Shown here one piece after another: positions 59,253 through 64,000 of a DNA stretch of 64,000 nt (positions are counted from its first letter, which is position 1; every line of letters begins with the position of its first letter). The DNA is taken from the NCBI RefSeq assembly GCF_024347075.1, contig NZ_AP024901.1, forward strand, positions 558,001 through 622,000. Direction: 5' to 3'. The notes beneath the pieces were generated by a model, which was not told where the DNA came from, ran no database searches, and saw only the letters and a program-made list of their open reading frames with translations. This stretch comes from Vibrio rarus (GTDB taxonomy: Bacteria; Pseudomonadota; Gammaproteobacteria; Enterobacterales; Vibrionaceae). A program made the position numbers and the translations under genes.

Positions 59253-60239
59253 TTAACTCTCTGCAATTTCTGTTTTTTGCGCATATTTATTCGCTAAAAT
59301 TGCACAGTAGAAAATTTGAATGGGGTGATAGAGCATGATAGGCAACAATATCATGCCTAAATTAGGGTCATGAGCAAAAATGACTTTGGCCATAGGAATG
59401 CCAGCAGCTAGGGTTTTCTTGGAGCCACAAAATACCGCAGTCACTTCATCAGGCAGTGAGAAACCACATTTTCTCGCTCCCCACTGAATGCTATGCACCA
59501 TTACTAGAAGTACAGTTATGCATACTACAAGGGACATAATTAATAGAGAAACAGAAAAGTTACGCCATACGCCGTGTTCAATGGAATCACAAAATGCGCC
59601 GTAGACAATAATAAGGATCACATATTTATCCAGTTTATTTACTATTGCTTTGTGTTTCTGGCTCCATTGCAAGAGTAACGGTCGCAATAACTGCCCTGCT
59701 AACATAGGCAGTAACAGCATTTTGCAAATGGAGAGTACGGAATCCATCAGGTGGAGTTGTGCCCCTTGCATATCCATAAACAAGTGAATGAGCAGTGGCG
59801 TAATCAGCACACCTAAAATACTAGAAAGAGAGGCATTAAATATGGCACCAGGCAGGTTGCCTTTGCCAATGGCGGTCATCGCAACGGATGATGAAATAGT
59901 ACTGGGCAGTACAAACAAATAGCAAAAACCTAGCGCCAGTGCCATTGGCATGCTGGCTAAAAACCCCTGACCAAACAGTAGCCAGATTAAGGGATAAGCA
60001 ACAAAGGTGGCCCCTTGTACATAAATATGTAATTTCCAGTTTGCTACGCCATCGGCAATCGTCTTTGGTGACAAACCTAAGCCATGTAGAAAAAAGACCA
60101 GAGCGATACCGAGCACAGTTATGCGGTCTAAATGCAGCACCCCACCGGATTTTCCCCACTGAGGGGTGAGTATTGCCAATATAATGGCCAATACCATTCC
60201 TACCAAGAACCACTCTTTTTTCAGCTTGCTTAATAGCAT
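59253..60239 (-). CDS. Bile acid:sodium symporter family transporter (YfeH-like)
   Basis: A 328-residue membrane protein with about 9-10 helices. 'FFLHGLGLSPKTIADGVANWKLHIYVQGATFVAYPLIWLLFG' and 'LPSTISSSVAMTAIGKGNLPGAIFNASLSSILGVLITPLL' match the bacterial SLC10A7/YfeH group, including the crossing-helix motif. FCGSKKTLAAGIPMAKVIF near the C-terminus is also typical. Substrate unknown. A single gene with its own terminator. Confidence 0.85.
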   Translation of the reverse strand: MLLSKLKKEWFLVGMVLAIILAILTPQWGKSGGVLHLDRITVLGIALVFFLHGLGLSPKTIADGVANWKLHIYVQGATFVAYPLIWLLFGQGFLASMPMALALGFCYLFVLPSTISSSVAMTAIGKGNLPGAIFNASLSSILGVLITPLLIHLFMDMQGAQLHLMDSVLSICKMLLLPMLAGQLLRPLLLQWSQKHKAIVNKLDKYVILIIVYGAFCDSIEHGVWRNFSVSLLIMSLVVCITVLLVMVHSIQWGARKCGFSLPDEVTAVFCGSKKTLAAGIPMAKVIFAHDPNLGMILLPIMLYHPIQIFYCAILANKYAQKTEIAES

Positions 60240-60400
60240 CTTACATCTCTAAATTTGGCGCTCACAAAAGCCAGTACTGACAAAACTAGGCGAGATGCTA
60301 CCCAGTTTCTTTTATTTAAGCCAGTAAAAATAAGATTGATTGGTAACCCTATTCCATCATTTGTAAAAAGAGGTGCTAACTATTGAAAGCCCCTTCCCTG

Positions 60401-60751
60401 CTAATTACCGATCCTATGCTCGTACTCCACCACCACCTGATTGCCTTCTACGTAGACATTACGAATATCTCCATCTACTGACATTCGCGAGCATAGCGTT
60501 ACCACATTATTTTCGACGCTTACATTGATTCTTAATGACGGGATGACGTAGGCAGGATCCACTTTTAAGTATTCACAAAATCGACTGACAAATGGGTAGG
60601 TTAACGGGGCACGACCTCGCACCAATTGCCCAAACTCCGTCTGAGACACCCCAAGCTTTCGTGAAATATCCATTTGCGTTAGACGCATTCTGGCTTTTTG
60701 TGACATCCAAGTTTCGTAAAGTGCGGCGCGATCTTGTTCGGTAAATTTCAT
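60401..60751 (-). CDS. XRE-family helix-turn-helix protein
   Basis: 116 residues. The N-terminal half is a lambda-repressor-like helix-turn-helix ('RMRLTQMDISRKLGVSQTEFGQLVRGRAPLTYPFVSRFCEYLKVDPAYV'). The C-terminal half is strand-rich ('RINVSVENNVVTLCSRMSVDGDIRNVYVEGNQVVVEYEH') and not assigned. Probably a small transcriptional regulator; target unknown. No toxin-like partner is adjacent. Confidence 0.7.
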   Translation of the reverse strand: MKFTEQDRAALYETWMSQKARMRLTQMDISRKLGVSQTEFGQLVRGRAPLTYPFVSRFCEYLKVDPAYVIPSLRINVSVENNVVTLCSRMSVDGDIRNVYVEGNQVVVEYEHRIGN

Positions 60752-61461
60752 GGGGCTTAATTAATGTCATATTCAGGGGTCACTAGTGTCTCTTTGCTGT
60801 GTTTCTTCATTGTCAGATTATCGTTAGGTTACTGTTTGCATATTGCTAGTATTCTGCTGTTTACAATGGGTGGCTTAATAAAATCTTCTAATAAATTGAC
60901 TCTGTGGTCACTCTAACGCTTAGACACTGGCTGGTGTGTCATTTATGTACGGCCAATAGGCAAGATTTTCTTTGTTTTTGCAGATTGATGGGGGTAATTA
61001 TGTGTGTCCACTTAAATTTTTTCAGTTCCTCTTTTTTTGAAATTTGTCTGTTGGGTGTATAGGTTGCAAAACGAGATGATGGAGGTCCTAGGCAAGCTAG
61101 CTTAAGGGCTATTAAATCCACTTTTAGCTATGGGTGTCATTGTTATTTTTTTGCACATTTATTGATGGGTGTCTTGATAAGTAATGGTGGGTGTCTCGAT
61201 AAATATTAACCTTAATGGCTAATCTAACTTGCTGTTTACGTAGATACTTAGCGCATCTAGCTATCTTTATTTGCTTGAGTTACCAGCTCACTTTAATCAT
61301 GGGTGTCCCGTTAAAAAGAGCTTTTAAAAAGAGCTTAAAAGAGGGGCTTTAAGTATGGGTGTCTTGATTAAATGCTTAATGGGTGAGGCTCATTACTTAT
61401 GGTGAATAAGTGATGAGCTTCAAAATGGGGCGTTCAGAGGTGAGTGATGGTGTGCGTAGGG
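60752..61461. repeat. Intergenic spacer with five GGGTGTC repeats
   Basis: GGGTGTC occurs at 61132, 61167, 61189, 61301 and 61357, all on the plus strand. Four are in ATGGGTGTC context, and most are followed by TTGAT, TCGAT or CCGTT and an A-rich tract. Each would start a tiny peptide MGV(L/P/I)..., none longer than about 16 codons. A tandem GAGCTTTTAAAAA-like repeat occurs at about 61318-61340. No gene recognised in the 710 bp. Confidence 0.5.
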
Positions 61462-62148
61462 TTACTGTGTTTTTTGTCGGTATGACGCCATTACTTGTTC
61501 GGCGTGTTGTTGGTAGTCTAGCAGGCCATTTGCACGTAGGTGGCAGGCTGGGCAGTCTCCGCAACCACTTCCTACTATGCCGTTGTAGCAAGTTAACGTA
61601 TGGTCGCGCACCATTGCCAGTGCATCATAATGGTCGGCCATGGCCCAGGTTTCTGCTTTGTTTAGCCACATCAGTGGCGTTTGCACTTGCAGCGGATAGT
61701 CCATACCAAGGGAGAGTGCATTATTCATGGCTTTTACAAACTCATCTCTGCAATCTGGGTAGCCTGAGAAGTCCGTTTCGCATACGCCAGTGATAAGCGT
61801 TGTGGCTCCTACTTGGTAGGCATAAATACCCGCTAGGGTTAGAAACAAGATATTGCGTCCTGGGACAAATGAGTTGGGTAAACCGTTTTCGCCAAGCTCA
61901 TTAGAGACGGGAATATCATCTCGGGTTAATGAACTGACAGCCAATTCATTGAGCAAGGTCACATCCATTACTTTATGCGCTTTTACCCCCAATTTTTTGG
62001 CCAACTGTTTTGCTGTATCGATTTCTTGGCGGTGACGTTGCCCATAGTCATAAGTAATGGCATGTACTTCATCAAATTGAGTCAACGCCTGCACTAGACA
62101 TGTGGTGGAGTCTTGGCCTCCACTGAAGATAACAACGGCTTTTTTCAT
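61462..62148 (-). CDS. queC: 7-cyano-7-deazaguanine synthase
   Basis: A 228-residue PP-loop ATPase: [11 protein letters not shown] (ATP motif), [25 protein letters not shown], and the zinc-binding cysteines in [19 protein letters not shown]. It converts 7-carboxy-7-deazaguanine to preQ0 in queuosine synthesis. Complete; ATG at 62148. Minus strand, divergent from mgsA. Confidence 0.95.
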   Translation of the reverse strand: MKKAVVIFSGGQDSTTCLVQALTQFDEVHAITYDYGQRHRQEIDTAKQLAKKLGVKAHKVMDVTLLNELAVSSLTRDDIPVSNELGENGLPNSFVPGRNILFLTLAGIYAYQVGATTLITGVCETDFSGYPDCRDEFVKAMNNALSLGMDYPLQVQTPLMWLNKAETWAMADHYDALAMVRDHTLTCYNGIVGSGCGDCPACHLRANGLLDYQQHAEQVMASYRQKTQ

Positions 62149-62294
62149 TATTTATATATCTCTGATTCTGTTATGTTAATCGCGCTCAATTTAACAAATT
62201 TGCGCTAAAAAATAAATTTAACTATCCAATCCCACACTCAAGCAGACTAGTGGTAGTATCTAATGTAACAACAACAAAGTTAGGTAGATTTAGC

Positions 62295-62750
62295 ATGCAA
62301 AAAACCACCCGTACTATGAAGGCTAAAAAGCACATTGCTTTAGTTGCACACGACCACTACAAACAAGAACTACTACAGTGGACAACTGAAAACAAACAAA
62401 AACTGGCTCGCCACACTTTATACGCCACCGGAACCACTGGGCACCTATTAAGTGATGCCACTGGCCTGGAAATTGACTCTCTAATGAGTGGCCCTATGGG
62501 AGGCGATCAACAGCTAGGCTCTTTAATTGCGCAAGGCAAAATAGACATGATGATCTTCTTTTGGGATCCACTAAATGCCGCGCCTCACGACCCTGATGTC
62601 AAAGCCCTACTGCGCATTGCCAGTGTTTGGAATATTCCAGTTGCAACCAATCGTGCTACTGCACACTTCTTGTTTGATTCTGCTCTTTTAGATCAAGAAG
62701 TGGATATTTCCATACCTGATTATGAACACTATCTTGCAAATCGCACTTAG
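62295..62750 (+). CDS. mgsA: Methylglyoxal synthase
   Basis: A 151-residue enzyme from ATG 62295 ([20 protein letters not shown]); an in-frame ATG 45 bp upstream is not needed to match the family length. Motifs: [50 protein letters not shown] with the catalytic Asp residues, and [13 protein letters not shown]. Converts dihydroxyacetone phosphate to methylglyoxal. Adjacent to helD as in enterobacteria and vibrios. Confidence 0.94.
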   Translation: MQKTTRTMKAKKHIALVAHDHYKQELLQWTTENKQKLARHTLYATGTTGHLLSDATGLEIDSLMSGPMGGDQQLGSLIAQGKIDMMIFFWDPLNAAPHDPDVKALLRIASVWNIPVATNRATAHFLFDSALLDQEVDISIPDYEHYLANRT

Positions 62751-62803
62751 TCATTGCGAAAAACAATAATTTACTGCATAAGCCACTGATATTTCGTGGC
62801 TTA

Positions 62804-63142
62804 CTACTCTCTCTTATTATGGGTTTTCGATGCACTGATGCGAGGCTTATTAGCCGAACCTTGAGCAGATACTGTCTCTTCACTGCTATCGGTTATAAAC
62901 AAGTTAGTGTCATCCTCGGTATCTTCTTCCCATACTTCTTCCGCTTTACTCTTTGTACGACTTGTCACTACCCGCGTTTCAGAAGGCGTTGCCCCTTTTC
63001 TTGCAATAAAACGTTCTGCCTGTTGCAAAGCATGTAAGGCGTGAACTTGTAAACTTCGCAATGAAAAGGTATTGCTAACAAAAGCCATATACAGCAACGC
63101 CACAACCGCCGAGCCAATCACCATCCCTTTTATGTTCACCAT
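62804..63142 (-). CDS. Small membrane-anchored hypothetical protein
   Basis: 112 residues. An N-terminal hydrophobic segment (MVIGSAVVALLYMAFVSNTF) anchors a polar tail that is strongly acidic in the middle (KAEEVWEEDTEDDTNLFITDSSEET) and basic at the end. No family recognised. It lies between mgsA and helD, convergent with mgsA. Composition and a starting ATG near a Shine-Dalgarno-like AGGAGAGC support a real gene. Confidence 0.6.
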   Translation of the reverse strand: MVNIKGMVIGSAVVALLYMAFVSNTFSLRSLQVHALHALQQAERFIARKGATPSETRVVTSRTKSKAEEVWEEDTEDDTNLFITDSSEETVSAQGSANKPRISASKTHNKRE

Positions 63143-63381
63143 GCTCTCCTGCTATGTTCTTCTGCTCTTCTATTTAAACATTTGTATACAGTATAGCGCG
63201 ATACAAATGGTCAGCACTTTACAGGTTTAGTGCTTTATAACGGTTAAATGCTGATACAGTCGGCAGAGATACCATTTTGCAGGTTTACGCAATTGTCGAT
63301 AGTAGATGAGCAGGATCGCTGTCTTTAATAAAATGTCTATTTAATAAAGACAGCGAATACGGATGGCGGATGAGAAAAAGG

Positions 63382-64000
63382 CTACTTTTTGCTTACTGCG
63401 TACGCCCCTTCTAGCAACTCTGTGGCAAATATGGACGGCTGCAAGTCATAGCAAACGACCACTTCTTTTTTGGCACGAGTCAATGCCACATAAAACAAGC
63501 GGCGCTCTTCGGCAAATGGGAAAGCTTCATTGCTCGATTTTAAGGCCACATCCAAATGTGGAGCGCGCTCTTTTTGTGGGAAGTTGTTCTCATTCACGCC
63601 CATTACCAGCACGATATCCGCTTCTTTACCTTTACTGGCATGGCAAGTCATGTAAGTAAACTGTAAATGGTTGTAGTCCCTTTGCCATTGTGCAAATTGT
63701 TTCGGCTTATCTTTATGTGTACGCCCTAATACCAATACTGATAAAGAGATATCCGTGTTACCAATGCGACGTAGCAGTTTCTCGAGTTTCTTTTCCGCCA
63801 CAACCGATACCGATTTTTGCTTTTTCTGATTATGCGCAATCAGTGTTTTGCTCAATTGTTGTGGGTTTTTAGTAATAAATTCACCCGCCACCTCAGCAAT
63901 TTGTGAGTTAAAGCGATAGGTAGTGTCTAAAAAGTGCGTCGTAGCATGCGGGAAACGCTCTATAAATTGCGTGGTCAGATTAACGTCTGAACCTGCAAAT
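63382..64000 (-). CDS. helD: DNA helicase IV, C-terminal part (runs off the window)
   Basis: The last about 205 residues of a UvrD/Rep-type superfamily 1 helicase; the frame is open to the window edge. Motifs: TTYRFNSQIAEVAGEFI (motif IV), VLVLGRTHKD, FTYMTCHASKGKEADIVLVMGV (motif V) and EERRLFYVALTRAKKEVVVCYD (motif VI with the arginine finger). The neighbouring mgsA gene supports HelD rather than another UvrD paralogue. Partial only because the window ends. Confidence 0.88.
   Translation of the reverse strand, partial: FAGSDVNLTTQFIERFPHATTHFLDTTYRFNSQIAEVAGEFITKNPQQLSKTLIAHNQKKQKSVSVVAEKKLEKLLRRIGNTDISLSVLVLGRTHKDKPKQFAQWQRDYNHLQFTYMTCHASKGKEADIVLVMGVNENNFPQKERAPHLDVALKSSNEAFPFAEERRLFYVALTRAKKEVVVCYDLQPSIFATELLEGAYAVSKK

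Noticed and set aside
1..64000. CRISPR arrays, rRNA or tRNA genes
   Set aside because: No regularly spaced short direct repeats with unique spacers and no rRNA- or tRNA-like sequence was noticed. The regular repeats at the hip loci are operators with three units only.

Overview
The window looks like a chromosome segment of a Vibrio or close relative. The evidence is the right-hand housekeeping block (queC, mgsA next to helD, a SLC10-type transporter), a wza-wzb-wzc capsule export set behind an RfaH-type ops element, and IS families common in vibrios. Species cannot be settled from this sequence alone.

Layout. (1) 0-19.5 kb is an accessory region dense in toxin-antitoxin and regulatory modules and mobile-DNA debris: a SWIM-domain gene; a Fic gene split by an IS630 element; three separate hipBA loci (one intact, two with truncated hipA), each preceded by its own repeated operator array; a higBA pair whose antitoxin is fused to an ImmA/IrrE-type protease domain; a ParD-like/RelE pair; a TacA/TacT pair and a second, decayed GNAT toxin; a relic of a diversity-generating retroelement (variable protein plus a possible Avd stub) cut by an IS3 element; a decayed IS5 transposase; and a three-gene module loosely like phage O/P replication genes. 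(2) 19.56-25.40 kb is a GC-richer three-gene element flanked by 18-bp direct repeats. It encodes a tyrosine-recombinase-fold protein without a nucleophile, a 967-aa tyrosine recombinase with all catalytic residues, and a 403-aa protein ending in a beta-clamp-binding motif. The order recalls the tfp-intB-hp1 core of strand-biased circularizing integrative elements (SEs) of Vibrio, but without an upstream intA. A separate, complete phage-type integrase follows at 25.6 kb.

(3) 27.0-58.7 kb is a capsule/O-antigen locus read on the minus strand from wza (58.6 kb) to a terminator at 27.0 kb. It holds wza-wzb-wzc; rmlBADC for dTDP-L-rhamnose; wzx, wzy, a pyruvyl transferase, four glycosyltransferases and an acetyltransferase; and galU, ugd and a UDP-glucuronate 4-epimerase for uronic acids. 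ugd is broken twice, by an early stop codon and by an ISAs1 insertion. No initiating undecaprenyl-phosphate sugar transferase is visible. Between rmlB and wzc lies an 8.7-kb tangle (45.67-54.34 kb) made only of ISAs1 copies inserted into one another plus one IS256. Matching 10-bp target duplications allow the order of insertion to be read. A smaller IS scar lies at 32.96-35.03 kb.

(4) 59.2-64.0 kb is conserved backbone: a bile acid:sodium symporter-family transporter, a small XRE regulator, a 0.7-kb spacer with a repeated GGGTGTC motif, queC, mgsA, a small membrane protein, and the 3' end of helD running off the window edge.
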